A DNA stretch of 64,000 nt from NCBI RefSeq assembly GCF_000967965.1, contig NZ_LACC01000023.1, positions 1-64,000 on the forward strand, read 5' to 3'. The position numbers and the translations under genes were made by a program. The notes under the pieces were generated by a model that saw only the letters and a program-made list of their open reading frames with translations, was not told the DNA's origin and did not search any database. This DNA comes from Pseudomonas fluorescens (lineage in GTDB: Bacteria; Pseudomonadota; Gammaproteobacteria; Pseudomonadales; Pseudomonadaceae). Of this stretch, positions 34,232 to 42,992 are shown in pieces (positions within the stretch are counted from its first letter, which is position 1; every line of letters begins with the position of its first letter).

Positions 34232-35956
34232 TTAAAGAGTCTCTGATCCGGTCAGGCGTTTGATGGTGCCGCGCAGGGTCGGGCTGTCGGGTTGTTCCTT
34301 GAGGAACTTGCCCCAGACTTGTTTCGCTTCGCGCTGTTTGCCGTTGGCCCACAGGACTTCGCCCAAGTGAGCGGCGACTTCCTGGTCTGGGAAGCGTTCC
34401 AGGGCCTGGCGCAGCAGGCGCTCGGCTTCGTCGAGATTGCCCATGCGGTAATTCACCCAGCCAAGGCTGTCGAGTACCGCCGGGTCTTCCGGACTGATCC
34501 GGTGCGCCTGTTCGATCAGGGCCTTGGCTTCGGCGTAGCGCGTAGTGCGGTCGGACAGGGTGTAGCCGAGGGCGTTCAACGCCATGGCATTGTCCGGGTC
34601 ACGCTTGATGATCGTGCGCAGGTCTTTTTCCATCTGCGCCAGGTCATTGCGTTTTTCCGCCTGCATGGCGCGGGTGTAGAGCAGGTTCAAATCGTCCGGA
34701 TATTGCTGCAAGGCTTGTTGCAGAACGTTCCAGGCCTTGTCGCCCTGATTGTTGGCGGACAGGGTTTCGGCTTCGATCAGGTACAACTGGATCGCGTAAT
34801 CCGGCTGCTCGTCGCGCTCTGCCGCCAGTTTGCGTTGGGCTTCGGCGGTCTTGCCGTTGTCGATCAGGATGTCGGCCTGACGCAGTTGCGCCGGCAGGTA
34901 GTCGCTGCCCGGGCCAACCTTGGCGTATTCGATCAGCGCGCCTTGCGGGTCGTTTTGTTCTTCGGCGATGCGGCCGAGGTTCAGGTGTGCCGAGTCGACA
35001 TGGCTTTCCCGGGCGATCAGGTCTTCAAGATAACCCTTGGCCTCGTTCCAGGCCTTGGCTTCCAGGCAGACCAGTGCCAGGGAGTAACGCAGTTCGTCGT
35101 CTTCCGGGTATTGCTGGACCAGGCTCGAGAACTCGGCCTTGGCGTCGTCCATGCGGTCCTGTTCAACCAGCATGCGCGCGTAAGTCAGGCGCAGGCGCTT
35201 GTCATCCGGGTATTTCTTGATGCTTTTTTGCAGCAGCGGCAAGGCCTCGTCACCGCGATGGAGGGTTTGCAGCAGGCGTGCGCGCAGCAGGATCGGTGCG
35301 ATTTCGCCGTCGTCCGGCGGATTGTCTTCCAGCAGCTTCAACGCGCCTTTGGCGTCGCCGTCCTGCTGCATCAGCAAAGCCTTGCCGAAAATCAGCTGGC
35401 TGTTGTCCGGATGACGCTGCAACAAACGGTCGAAGCTTTTCATCAAACCGTTGCGGGTGTCCTGGTCGGTGTCGGCCGCGGACAGCGCAAGGAAGTCGAA
35501 ATGGGTGTCGCCCTTGCCTTGCAGGACTTTCTCCATATAGACCATGGAATCGTCATAACGCCCGGCACGTGCCAGTTGCACGGCGGCGGCGCGTTGCGCT
35601 TCGAGGTCGTCGGGGGCGTTCCTGGCCCAGATCAGCGCGGTATCCAGGGCTGCCTGGTCGGCGCCCAGATATTCGGCGATGCGAAATGCCCGCTCGGAGA
35701 TGCCCGGATCCTGGGTGTTGATGGCCTGGGTCACATAGTTGTCCAGGGCAATGTCGAAACGATTGCGCTGGCCAGCCAGTTCGGCGCTCAACAGGCTGAA
35801 GATGGTTTCCTCGCTGAATGAGCTGTAGACCTTGGGCTTTTCAGGGGCCGGGGTGCTGTCTTCAGCCGGCGGCGTACCGTCCGACGATACGGGTGCCAAG
35901 GCTTGGCAGCCGCTGAGGAAGACAAGAGCGAGAAGCAACGCGGAAGATCTATTCAT
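34232..35956 (-). CDS. Tetratricopeptide repeat lipoprotein
   Basis: 574 residues. The lipoprotein signal is LLLALVFLSGCQ (Cys about 17). At least eight TPR-like helical repeats follow, for example YPDDKRLRLTYARMLVEQDR, YPEDDELRYSLALVCLEAKA, DNAMALNALGYTLSD and DPAVLDSLGWVNYRMGNLDE. It should sit at the inner face of the outer membrane as a scaffold. It heads the operon with lolB and ispE, matching P. aeruginosa PA4667. No specific function is visible. AGGAGGAGG-like ribosome binding sequence precedes the start. Confidence 0.9.
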   Translation of the reverse strand: MNRSSALLLALVFLSGCQALAPVSSDGTPPAEDSTPAPEKPKVYSSFSEETIFSLLSAELAGQRNRFDIALDNYVTQAINTQDPGISERAFRIAEYLGADQAALDTALIWARNAPDDLEAQRAAAVQLARAGRYDDSMVYMEKVLQGKGDTHFDFLALSAADTDQDTRNGLMKSFDRLLQRHPDNSQLIFGKALLMQQDGDAKGALKLLEDNPPDDGEIAPILLRARLLQTLHRGDEALPLLQKSIKKYPDDKRLRLTYARMLVEQDRMDDAKAEFSSLVQQYPEDDELRYSLALVCLEAKAWNEAKGYLEDLIARESHVDSAHLNLGRIAEEQNDPQGALIEYAKVGPGSDYLPAQLRQADILIDNGKTAEAQRKLAAERDEQPDYAIQLYLIEAETLSANNQGDKAWNVLQQALQQYPDDLNLLYTRAMQAEKRNDLAQMEKDLRTIIKRDPDNAMALNALGYTLSDRTTRYAEAKALIEQAHRISPEDPAVLDSLGWVNYRMGNLDEAERLLRQALERFPDQEVAAHLGEVLWANGKQREAKQVWGKFLKEQPDSPTLRGTIKRLTGSETL

Positions 35957-36189
35957 ATAGGAGGAGGACGACTAACCTGCGGTCGGATCATCATGACACA
36001 AGCTTTCGGCCAAACATAACCGGCCCGGCAATTTACCTGCCAACCCGATAGAAGACTCTGGGCGATCCTTTAAACGAGAACCGCTCGCAACGTCGGCGTC
36101 GTCTACCGGCGCGATAGATATCGAGTAGTTGTTCTGATTCCGTCGAAGTAGGACAATTGTCGGCTTCACGTCACAATCAGCGACTTTGA

Positions 36190-37479
36190 ATGGCCTTCCT
36201 TGCACTCGGTATTAACCACAAGACTGCTTCAGTAGACGTCCGCGAGCGCGTGGCTTTTACCCCTGAACAGCTGGTTGAGGCCTTGCAGCAGCTCTGCCGA
36301 CTCACCGACAGCCGCGAAGCTGCGATCCTCTCCACCTGCAATCGCAGTGAACTCTATATAGAACAGGATCATCTGTCGGCGGACGTCGTGCTGCGCTGGC
36401 TGGCCGAATATCATCATTTGAGCTACGACGAGCTGCGCGAAAGCGCCTATGTGCATGAAGATGATGCGGCAGTTCGTCACATGATGCGGGTCGCTTCCGG
36501 GCTCGACTCGCTGGTGTTGGGCGAGCCGCAGATTCTCGGCCAGATGAAATCGGCCTATGCCGTGGCCCGCGAGGCCGGCACCATCGGGCCGTTGCTCGGG
36601 CGGCTGTTCCAGGCCACGTTCAATGCGGCCAAGCAGGTGCGCACCGACACGGCCATCGGCGAAAACCCTGTGTCGGTGGCGTTTGCCGCGGTGAGCCTGG
36701 CCAAGCAGATTTTCAGCGACCTGCAACGCAGCCAGGCCTTGTTGATCGGCGCCGGCGAGACCATCACCCTGGTCGCCCGCCATCTGCATGACCTGGGTGT
36801 AAAACGCATTGTGGTCGCCAACCGCACCCTGGAGCGCGCGAGCATTCTGGCCGAGCAGTTCGGCGCCCATGCGGTGTTGCTGTCGGATATTCCGGCAGAG
36901 CTGGTGCGCAGCGATATCGTCATCAGTTCCACCGCCAGCCAGTTGCCGATCCTGGGCAAGGGTGCGGTGGAAAGCGCCTTGAAACTGCGCAAGCACAAAC
37001 CGATCTTCATGGTGGATATCGCTGTTCCCCGCGACATCGAGCCAGAAGTCGGTGAACTGGACGACGTTTACCTCTATAGCGTCGACGATCTCCACGAAGT
37101 GGTCGCCGAGAACCTCAAGAGCCGTCAGGGCGCAGCCCAGGCCGCCGAAGAGATGGTCTCGATCGGCGCCGAAGACTTTATGGTCCGCCTGCGCGAGTTG
37201 GCAGCGGTGGACGTGCTCAAGGCCTATCGTCAACAGAGCGAACGCCTGCGCGACGAAGAATTGCAAAAGGCCCAGCGCATGCTGGCCAACGGCACCAGTG
37301 CCGAAGAGGTGCTGGTGCAACTGGCCCGCGGGCTGACCAACAAACTGTTGCACGCACCGAGCGTGCAGTTGAAAAAGCTCTCTGCCGAAGGTCGCCTGGA
37401 TGCGCTGGCGATGGCCCAGGAACTCTTTGCCCTCGGTGAGGGCTCATCGGATAGCTTTTCGGATAAAAAACCGCAATGA
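36190..37479 (+). CDS. hemA: Glutamyl-tRNA reductase
   Basis: 429 residues. First step of the C5 haem pathway: reduces Glu-tRNA to glutamate-1-semialdehyde. The nucleophile is Cys50 in AAILSTCNRSELYI. The region HMMRVASGLDSLVLGEPQIL near 100 and the NADPH-binding LLIGAGETITLVARHL near 185 are typical. It overlaps prfA by 4 bases (ATGA), the classical hemA-prfA order. It faces the lolB operon divergently across about 230 bases that contain no recognised gene. Confidence 0.96.
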   Translation: MAFLALGINHKTASVDVRERVAFTPEQLVEALQQLCRLTDSREAAILSTCNRSELYIEQDHLSADVVLRWLAEYHHLSYDELRESAYVHEDDAAVRHMMRVASGLDSLVLGEPQILGQMKSAYAVAREAGTIGPLLGRLFQATFNAAKQVRTDTAIGENPVSVAFAAVSLAKQIFSDLQRSQALLIGAGETITLVARHLHDLGVKRIVVANRTLERASILAEQFGAHAVLLSDIPAELVRSDIVISSTASQLPILGKGAVESALKLRKHKPIFMVDIAVPRDIEPEVGELDDVYLYSVDDLHEVVAENLKSRQGAAQAAEEMVSIGAEDFMVRLRELAAVDVLKAYRQQSERLRDEELQKAQRMLANGTSAEEVLVQLARGLTNKLLHAPSVQLKKLSAEGRLDALAMAQELFALGEGSSDSFSDKKPQ

Positions 37480-38558
37480 AAGCGTCACTGCTCAATAAGC
37501 TGGATATTCTCCAGGACCGTTTCGAGGAATTGACTGCCCTGCTGGGCGACGGCGAGGTCATTTCCGATCAGAACAAGTTCCGCACCTATTCCAAGGAGTA
37601 CGCGGAAGTTGAGCCGATCGTGGGCGCCTATAAAGCACTGCTGAAAGTGCAGGACGACCTCGAAGGCGCCCAGGCACTGCTCAAGGACAGCGACCCGGAC
37701 ATGCGTGAAATGGCCGTGGAAGAAGTCCGCGAGGCCAAGGAGCGCCTGATCACGCTCGAAGCCGACCTGCAGCGCATGCTGCTGCCCAAGGACCCGAACG
37801 ACGGGCGCAACGTGTTCCTCGAAATCCGTGCCGGTACCGGCGGCGACGAGGCGGCGATTTTCTCCGGCGACCTGTTCCGCATGTATTCGCGTTACGCCGA
37901 GCGTCGTGGCTGGCGGGTGGAAATCCTCTCGGAAAACGAGGGTGAGCACGGCGGCTATAAAGAGGTGATTGCCCGGGTCGAAGGCGACAACGTCTACGGC
38001 AAGCTGAAATTCGAATCCGGTGCGCACCGCGTGCAACGGGTTCCGGCGACCGAATCCCAGGGCCGCATCCACACGTCGGCCTGCACCGTGGCGGTATTGC
38101 CCGAGCCGGACGAACAGGAAGTCATCGAGATCAACCCGGCCGACCTGCGCGTCGATACCTATCGCTCCTCCGGCGCCGGTGGCCAGCACGTCAACAAGAC
38201 CGACTCGGCAATCCGTATCACGCACTTGCCGTCCGGCATTGTCGTCGAGTGCCAGGAAGAACGTTCGCAGCACAAGAACCGCGCCCGAGCGATGTCCTGG
38301 TTGTCGGCCAAGCTGAACGATCAGCAGACCTCCGCCGCAGCCAACGCCATCGCCAGCGAACGCAAGTTGCTGGTCGGCTCCGGCGACCGTTCCGAGCGCA
38401 TCCGCACCTATAATTTTGCCCAGGGCCGGGTCACCGACCACCGGGTCAACCTGACCTTGTATTCCCTCGACGAGATCCTCGCCGGTGGTGTCGAGGCGGT
38501 GATCGAGCCGTTGCTGGCCGAGTACCAGGCCGATCAACTGGCAGCGATAGGTGAGTAA
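37476..38558 (+). CDS. prfA: Peptide chain release factor 1
   Basis: 360 residues. It reads UAA and UAG and releases the peptide. The tripeptide for codon reading is PAT in VQRVPATESQGR near 188, and the catalytic GGQ is in YRSSGAGGQHVNKTDS near 233. It overlaps hemA and is followed directly, without gap, by prmC, the methylase that modifies the Gln of GGQ. Confidence 0.97.
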   Translation: MKASLLNKLDILQDRFEELTALLGDGEVISDQNKFRTYSKEYAEVEPIVGAYKALLKVQDDLEGAQALLKDSDPDMREMAVEEVREAKERLITLEADLQRMLLPKDPNDGRNVFLEIRAGTGGDEAAIFSGDLFRMYSRYAERRGWRVEILSENEGEHGGYKEVIARVEGDNVYGKLKFESGAHRVQRVPATESQGRIHTSACTVAVLPEPDEQEVIEINPADLRVDTYRSSGAGGQHVNKTDSAIRITHLPSGIVVECQEERSQHKNRARAMSWLSAKLNDQQTSAAANAIASERKLLVGSGDRSERIRTYNFAQGRVTDHRVNLTLYSLDEILAGGVEAVIEPLLAEYQADQLAAIGE

Positions 38559-39389
38559 ATGACGATCATTGCCAGTTTGTTGCGCGCCGCCGATTTGCCC
38601 GACTCGCCGACGGCGCGTCTGGATGCCGAATTGCTGCTGGCGGCTGCGTTGGGCAAGTCCCGCAGTTTCCTGCACACCTGGCCGGAGCGCATAGTGCCGA
38701 GCGAAGCGGTGCTGACGTTCGCCGAATATTTGCAGCGCCGCCGCAGTGGTGAGCCGGTGGCCTATATTCTCGGCCAGCAGGGTTTCTGGAAGCTGGACCT
38801 GGAAGTGGCACCGCACACGCTGATACCGCGCCCCGACACCGAGTTGCTGGTGGAAGCCGCGCTGGAGCTGTTGCCGGCCACACCGGCCAAGGTACTCGAC
38901 CTCGGCACCGGCAGCGGCGCGATTGCCCTGGCCCTCGCCAGCGAACGTCCGGCGTGGAATGTCACCGCTGTGGATCGTGTCCTGGAAGCCGTGGCCCTGG
39001 CCGAACGCAATCGCCAGCGCCTGCACCTGGGCAACGCCACCGTGCTGAGCAGCCATTGGTTCAGCGCCCTGGAAGGTCAGCGTTTTCAACTGATCATCAG
39101 CAATCCGCCCTACATCGCAGCGGCCGATCCGCATCTGGTCGAGGGTGATGTGCGCTTCGAACCGGCCAGCGCCCTGGTGGCGGGTGTCGACGGGCTCGAC
39201 GATCTGCGCCTGATCGTCGCCCAGGCACCGGACCATCTGGATGCCGGTGGCTGGCTGATGCTCGAACACGGCTATGATCAGGCCGAGGCGGTCCGCGATT
39301 TGCTGCTGACCCGGGGTTTTGAAGAAGTCCACAGCCGCACCGATCTGGGCGGTCACCAACGCATCAGTCTGGGGCGCCTGCCGTGCTGA
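38559..39389 (+). CDS. prmC: Release factor glutamine methyltransferase
   Basis: 276 residues. Adds a methyl group from SAM to the GGQ glutamine of RF1 and RF2. SAM-binding VLDLGTGSGAIALALASERP lies at about 114-133 and the catalytic NPPY in FQLIISNPPYIAAADP near 180. The N-terminal helical domain has YILGQQGFWKLDLEV near 70. It starts directly after the prfA stop and overlaps the next gene by 7 bases. Confidence 0.96.
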   Translation: MTIIASLLRAADLPDSPTARLDAELLLAAALGKSRSFLHTWPERIVPSEAVLTFAEYLQRRRSGEPVAYILGQQGFWKLDLEVAPHTLIPRPDTELLVEAALELLPATPAKVLDLGTGSGAIALALASERPAWNVTAVDRVLEAVALAERNRQRLHLGNATVLSSHWFSALEGQRFQLIISNPPYIAAADPHLVEGDVRFEPASALVAGVDGLDDLRLIVAQAPDHLDAGGWLMLEHGYDQAEAVRDLLLTRGFEEVHSRTDLGGHQRISLGRLPC

Positions 39390-40138
39390 ATGATCAGGAA
39401 TTGCTGCGCTACAGTCGGCAGATTCTGCTGCAACACATCGATATCGACGGCCAGTTGCGGCTCAAGGAAAGCCGCGTATTGATCGTCGGTCTTGGTGGCC
39501 TTGGCGCGCCAGTGGCGCTGTATCTGGCAGCCGCCGGTGTTGGCGAGTTGCACCTGGCGGATTTCGATACGGTCGACTTGACCAACCTGCAGCGCCAGAT
39601 CATTCACGACACCGACAGTGTCGGCATGACCAAGGTCGATTCGGCAATCAAGCGCCTGAGCGCGATCAATCCCGAGATCCAGTTGATCGCTCATCGTGCG
39701 GCGCTGGATGAAGATTCGCTGGCCGCCGTGGTGGCCGGGGTGGATCTGGTCCTCGATTGTTCTGACAATTTTTCCACCCGTGAAGCGGTCAACGCCGCTT
39801 GCGTAACCGCCGGCAAACCGCTGGTCAGCGGTGCGGCGATTCGCCTCGAAGGGCAACTGTCGGTGTTCGATCCGCGTCGGCCGGAGAGTCCGTGCTACCA
39901 CTGTTTATACGGGCACGGCAGTGAAGCCGAATTGACCTGCAGCGAGGCCGGCGTGGTCGGACCGCTGGTGGGGCTGGTCGGCAGTCTGCAAGCGCTTGAA
40001 GCGTTGAAGTTGCTGGCCGGATTTGGCGAGCCGCTGGTGGGGCGCCTGCTGTTGATCGATGCCTTGGGTACACGCTTCCGTGAATTGCGGGTCAAGCGCG
40101 ATCCGGGTTGCAGTGTCTGTGGGTCGAAACATGCGTGA
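39383..40138 (+). CDS. moeB: MoeB/ThiF family adenylyltransferase
   Basis: 251 residues. The family activates the C-terminal glycine of MoaD- or ThiS-like sulfur carriers by adenylation. The nucleotide site is VGLGGLGAPVALYLAAAGVG (about 32-51), then ADFDTVDLTNLQRQ. Two zinc CxxC pairs, PCYHCLY near 171 and GCSVCGS near the end, match MoeB. Position between prmC and murI is as in P. aeruginosa, where it is named moeB. Whether it serves molybdopterin or thiamine synthesis is not decided by the sequence. Confidence 0.9.
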   Translation: MLNDQELLRYSRQILLQHIDIDGQLRLKESRVLIVGLGGLGAPVALYLAAAGVGELHLADFDTVDLTNLQRQIIHDTDSVGMTKVDSAIKRLSAINPEIQLIAHRAALDEDSLAAVVAGVDLVLDCSDNFSTREAVNAACVTAGKPLVSGAAIRLEGQLSVFDPRRPESPCYHCLYGHGSEAELTCSEAGVVGPLVGLVGSLQALEALKLLAGFGEPLVGRLLLIDALGTRFRELRVKRDPGCSVCGSKHA

Positions 40139-40922
40139 AGCGCCGATTGGCGTGTTCGACTCCGGTGTCGGCGGGCTCTCGGTACTGGCCGAGATCCAGC
40201 GTTTGTTGCCCAATGAGTCTCTGCTGTACGTCGCCGACTGCGGGAATGTTCCCTATGGTGAGAAAACCCCGCAGTTTATCCAACAGCGTTGCAGCGTGAT
40301 GGCTGAATTCTTTCGGCAGCAGGGCGCCAAGGCTTTGGTGCTGGCGTGCAACACGGCGACGGTGGCCGGCGTCGCCGACTTGCGTCGCGACTATCCCGAA
40401 TGGCCCATCGTCGGCATGGAGCCGGCAGTCAAACCGGCCGCCGCCGCAACCCGTTCCGGCGTGGTGGGGGTGCTGGCCACTACCGGCACCTTGCAGAGCG
40501 CCAAGTTCGCCGCATTGCTCGACCGCTTCGCCACGGACGTGAAAGTCATTACCCAGCCCTGTCCAGGGCTTGTGGAGCTGATTGAAAACGGCGACCTGCG
40601 CAGCCCCGAGCTGCGTCAGCTGTTGGCCGGGTATGTCGAGCCATTGCTGGCTGCCGGCGCCGACACCCTGATTCTCGGCTGCACCCATTACCCCTTTCTC
40701 AAGCCGATGCTGCGGCAGATGATCCCCGAGGACATCAGCCTGATCGACACCGGCGCCGCCGTCGCGCGGCAACTTCAGCGTCTGCTGGCCGAAGGCGAGC
40801 TGCTCGCCGAGGGACCGGCCCGTGAGGCGCAGTTCTGGACCAGCGCCGATCCGCTTCATTTCAGAAATATCTTGCCGATACTGTGGAATACCTCTGGCGT
40901 TGTGCGAAGCTTCAACAGGTAG
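40131..40922 (+). CDS. murI: Glutamate racemase
   Basis: 263 residues from the ATG at 40131, overlapping the moeB stop by 8 bases; the frame is open from 40059 inside moeB. It makes D-Glu for peptidoglycan. The two catalytic cysteines are in LVLACNTATVAG (about 72) and LILGCTHYPFLKP (about 183), and the N-terminal FDSGVGGLSVL carries the Asp-Ser pair. Last gene of the hemA-prfA-prmC-moeB-murI run. Confidence 0.96.
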   Translation: MREAPIGVFDSGVGGLSVLAEIQRLLPNESLLYVADCGNVPYGEKTPQFIQQRCSVMAEFFRQQGAKALVLACNTATVAGVADLRRDYPEWPIVGMEPAVKPAAAATRSGVVGVLATTGTLQSAKFAALLDRFATDVKVITQPCPGLVELIENGDLRSPELRQLLAGYVEPLLAAGADTLILGCTHYPFLKPMLRQMIPEDISLIDTGAAVARQLQRLLAEGELLAEGPAREAQFWTSADPLHFRNILPILWNTSGVVRSFNR

Positions 40923-41045
40923 AAGGCTGTCCGGGGGGAATACGAAGAGTCGGGTGAACTTCTGATAAATCGCTGACTTCTATAGTTTTTGCAGGGCTTT
41001 GCAACAAAAAAACCATACGAAATCGTTCGCAAAAGGATGTTTCTA

Positions 41046-41564
41046 GTGAAGCGACTATTCTGCTTGGCCGCGATTGCGGCCGCACTAATGGGGCACACTT
41101 TTACCGCGCAGGCGGCAGGTGTGGAGTTCGCGGTTGGTCAGACCAGCGATTCGACCATGACGTATCGACTGGGCATGCAATTCGATTGGGACCAGAGCTG
41201 GTGGCAGAGTGACGTTGGCCGTGTGACCGGTTACTGGAGCGGTGCCTACACCTATTGGGAGGGCGACAAGACCTCGAGCAATAACAGCCTGTCGTTCTCT
41301 CCGGTGTTCGTTTACGAATTTGCCGGTCAGAACGTCAAACCGTACGTTGAAGCAGGCATTGGCGTGGCGGTGTTTTCCAATACCCGACTCGAAGACAACA
41401 ACATCGGCAGTGCCTTCCAGTTTGAAGACCGGTTCGGTTTTGGCCTGCGCTTCAATGGTGGCCACGAAGTCGGGGTCCGCGCGACGCACTATTCCAACGC
41501 CGGGCTCGCCAGTTCCAACGACGGTGTAGAAAGCTACTCGCTGCATTACACCTTGCCGTTGTAA
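41046..41564 (+). CDS. pagL: Lipid A 3-O-deacylase PagL
   Basis: 172 residues from GTG at 41046, chosen because AAAAGG lies 9 bases upstream; the ATG at 41037 is only one base from that sequence. A Sec signal (LFCLAAIAAALMGHTFTAQA) precedes a small outer-membrane beta-barrel. GVEFAVGQTSDSTMTYRLGM, TGYWSGAYTYWEGD and FVYEFAGQNVKPYVEAGIGV are PagL features, and the active-site His and Ser are in VRATHYSNAGLAS near 150. It removes the 3-position acyl chain of lipid A. Follows murI as in P. aeruginosa (PA4661). Confidence 0.93.
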   Translation: MKRLFCLAAIAAALMGHTFTAQAAGVEFAVGQTSDSTMTYRLGMQFDWDQSWWQSDVGRVTGYWSGAYTYWEGDKTSSNNSLSFSPVFVYEFAGQNVKPYVEAGIGVAVFSNTRLEDNNIGSAFQFEDRFGFGLRFNGGHEVGVRATHYSNAGLASSNDGVESYSLHYTLPL

Positions 41565-41591
41565 GCACCACGGTTTCAGCGGGTTGCAAAT

Positions 41592-41689
41592 CCCCTGTGG
41601 GAGCGAGCTTGCTCGCGATGACGATATTTCATTCAACATCAATGTTGAATCTGAAATCGCTATCGCGAGCAAGCTCGCTCCCACAGGGG
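41592..41689. repeat. Paired REP-type repeat (GGGAGCGAGCTTGCTCGCGA type)
   Basis: Two inverted copies of CCCTGTGGGAGCGAGCTTG..CTCGCGAT lie at the ends, and the centre contains the palindrome ATTCAACAT/ATGTTGAAT. Located between the convergent pagL and the cysteine-cluster gene. Confidence 0.88.
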
Positions 41690-41707
41690 GACACGTTGTT
41701 TTCCAGT

Positions 41708-42013
41708 TCAGCGATACGCCGTCGAAATCCCCTGGCGTTCGTCGATGCACTCCGGTGCGCCCATCTCGAACTCCCGGCAGATCAACGGGCGTTTTTCGTA
41801 GATGGTGCACATCATCGTGTTGCGATCCAGCGCGGCACACCAGCCGTCGTCCAGGCGCAGCATCACTTCCCCGCCCCAGTCATCGGTATCGATGAACCGT
41901 TCAGGCACGCCCGTATCGGTGATCAGCATGACTTCGAGCTGGCAGCAGCAGGCTGCGCAGGTCGAGCAGGTGACCGCGGGTTCCGCGATTTGCGTATGGG
42001 GGATGGTTTTCAT
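41708..42013 (-). CDS. YkgJ family cysteine cluster protein
   Basis: 101 residues from the ATG at 42013. Eight cysteines are visible. CSTCAACCCQLE near 16-27 and CAALDRNTMMCTIYEKRPLIC near 59-80 fit the Fe/Zn-chelating CxxCxxCC family, and the final Cys is in GAPECIDERQ. Members probably bind a metal or Fe-S centre; the function is not established. It lies downstream of the SDR gene in the photolyase operon direction, about 100 bases away. Confidence 0.85.
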   Translation of the reverse strand: MKTIPHTQIAEPAVTCSTCAACCCQLEVMLITDTGVPERFIDTDDWGGEVMLRLDDGWCAALDRNTMMCTIYEKRPLICREFEMGAPECIDERQGISTAYR

Positions 42014-42112
42014 GGTGCGCAGTGTAAGGCAGTCACCGGGTGCTGTGTGAAAGGTCTGACGGACGCTCAAGTATCGAAACGTCCGGGATACCGCCGCCGA
42101 TGATGACGACTT

Positions 42113-42895
42113 TCAGGGTTGATCCTTGATCGGCGGCTGGCTGCGCACCATGCGTTTGCCTATCTCCAGTTTCACTTGGTCCGGCCGTTTGGAGAGCGGC
42201 CAGAGGGCGGCCATGAACGCTGCCGGGAAAGCGATTTCCAGCGGTCGGTCCTTGAGTTTTTCGAAGATGTGCCGCGCGGCTTTCTCCACCGGCCAACTCA
42301 AGGCCATGGGGGAGTCGTTTTTCGTCGTCAGCGGAGTCTCGACAAACCCGGGGCTGATCACCGTGAGTTCTATACCTTCATGCGCCAGGTCGATGCGCAG
42401 GGATTCGAACAGGTAACGCAGCCCGGCCTTCGAGGTGCCGTAGGCTTCTGCCTTGGGCAGCGGCAGGTAAGTCACCGTACTGGCCATGGCTACCATATGC
42501 GGTGCGGTGCCGGCCCGCAGCAAAGGCAGTGCGGCGTCGATGCAAAAGCTGCTGGCCAACAGGTTAGTGCGCACCACATGTTCGACAATCGACGCATCGA
42601 ACTGCTTGGCATCCACGTACTCGCAGGTGCCGGCGTTGAGTATCACGGTGTCCAGCGAGCCCCAGTCCTCGGCAATCTGCTCGCCGATCTCGCGTACGGT
42701 CTGGCTGTTGGTCAGGTCTCCGGCGACCACCAGCACCTGCCCCGGGTAACGTAGCGACAAGTTTTTCAGTGGTGCCACGGTGCGTGAACTGACGGCCAGG
42801 TGCGCACCGGTTTTCAGGATTTCTTCGGCCAGGGCGGCGCCGATGCCACTGCTTGCGCCTGTCAGCCAGTATCGTCGTGCGAGTGTACGACTCAT
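42113..42895 (-). CDS. Short-chain dehydrogenase/reductase (classical SDR)
   Basis: 260 residues. The NAD(P) loop is WLTGASSGIGAALAEEILKT (about 10-29), VILNAGTC is the NAG motif, and the catalytic Ser-Tyr-Lys are in MVAMASTVTYLPLPKAEAYGTSKAG near 137-160. PGFVETPLT follows. Substrate unknown. AAAAGGAGA precedes the start. In P. putida light-regulated loci an SDR accompanies phrB, so it may share that operon, but the 97-base gap with a palindrome could also separate it. Confidence 0.87.
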   Translation of the reverse strand: MSRTLARRYWLTGASSGIGAALAEEILKTGAHLAVSSRTVAPLKNLSLRYPGQVLVVAGDLTNSQTVREIGEQIAEDWGSLDTVILNAGTCEYVDAKQFDASIVEHVVRTNLLASSFCIDAALPLLRAGTAPHMVAMASTVTYLPLPKAEAYGTSKAGLRYLFESLRIDLAHEGIELTVISPGFVETPLTTKNDSPMALSWPVEKAARHIFEKLKDRPLEIAFPAAFMAALWPLSKRPDQVKLEIGKRMVRSQPPIKDQP

Positions 42896-42911
42896 CCCAA
42901 TCTCCTTTTCA

Positions 42912-42929
42912 GCCGGGCAATTGCCCGGC
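42912..42929. promoter_or_regulatory. 18-base perfect palindrome upstream of the SDR gene
   Basis: GCCGGGCAATTGCCCGGC reads the same on both strands. It lies in the 97-base gap between the photolyase stop and the SDR start. It could be a protein-binding site or a weak attenuating hairpin without a loop; there is no T-run. Confidence 0.35.
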
Positions 42930-42992
42930 CCAATACGGGTAAATGTTCATAATGCAAAGACCCGGCATCGAAGTCATCCCGGTGGCGGTAAC

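Noticed and set aside
36006..36205. Small minus-strand frame between the TPR lipoprotein gene and hemA
   Set aside because: Overlaps the hemA start region and has no ribosome binding site or family; the interval most likely holds two promoters.
37485..39359. A 624-codon open frame on the minus strand
   Set aside because: It lies opposite prfA and prmC, which have GGQ and NPPY motifs; the antisense translation resembles no family.
41592..41689. Possible CRISPR repeats
   Set aside because: The units are inverted pairs with their own stems, not evenly spaced direct repeats, and no cas gene is present.
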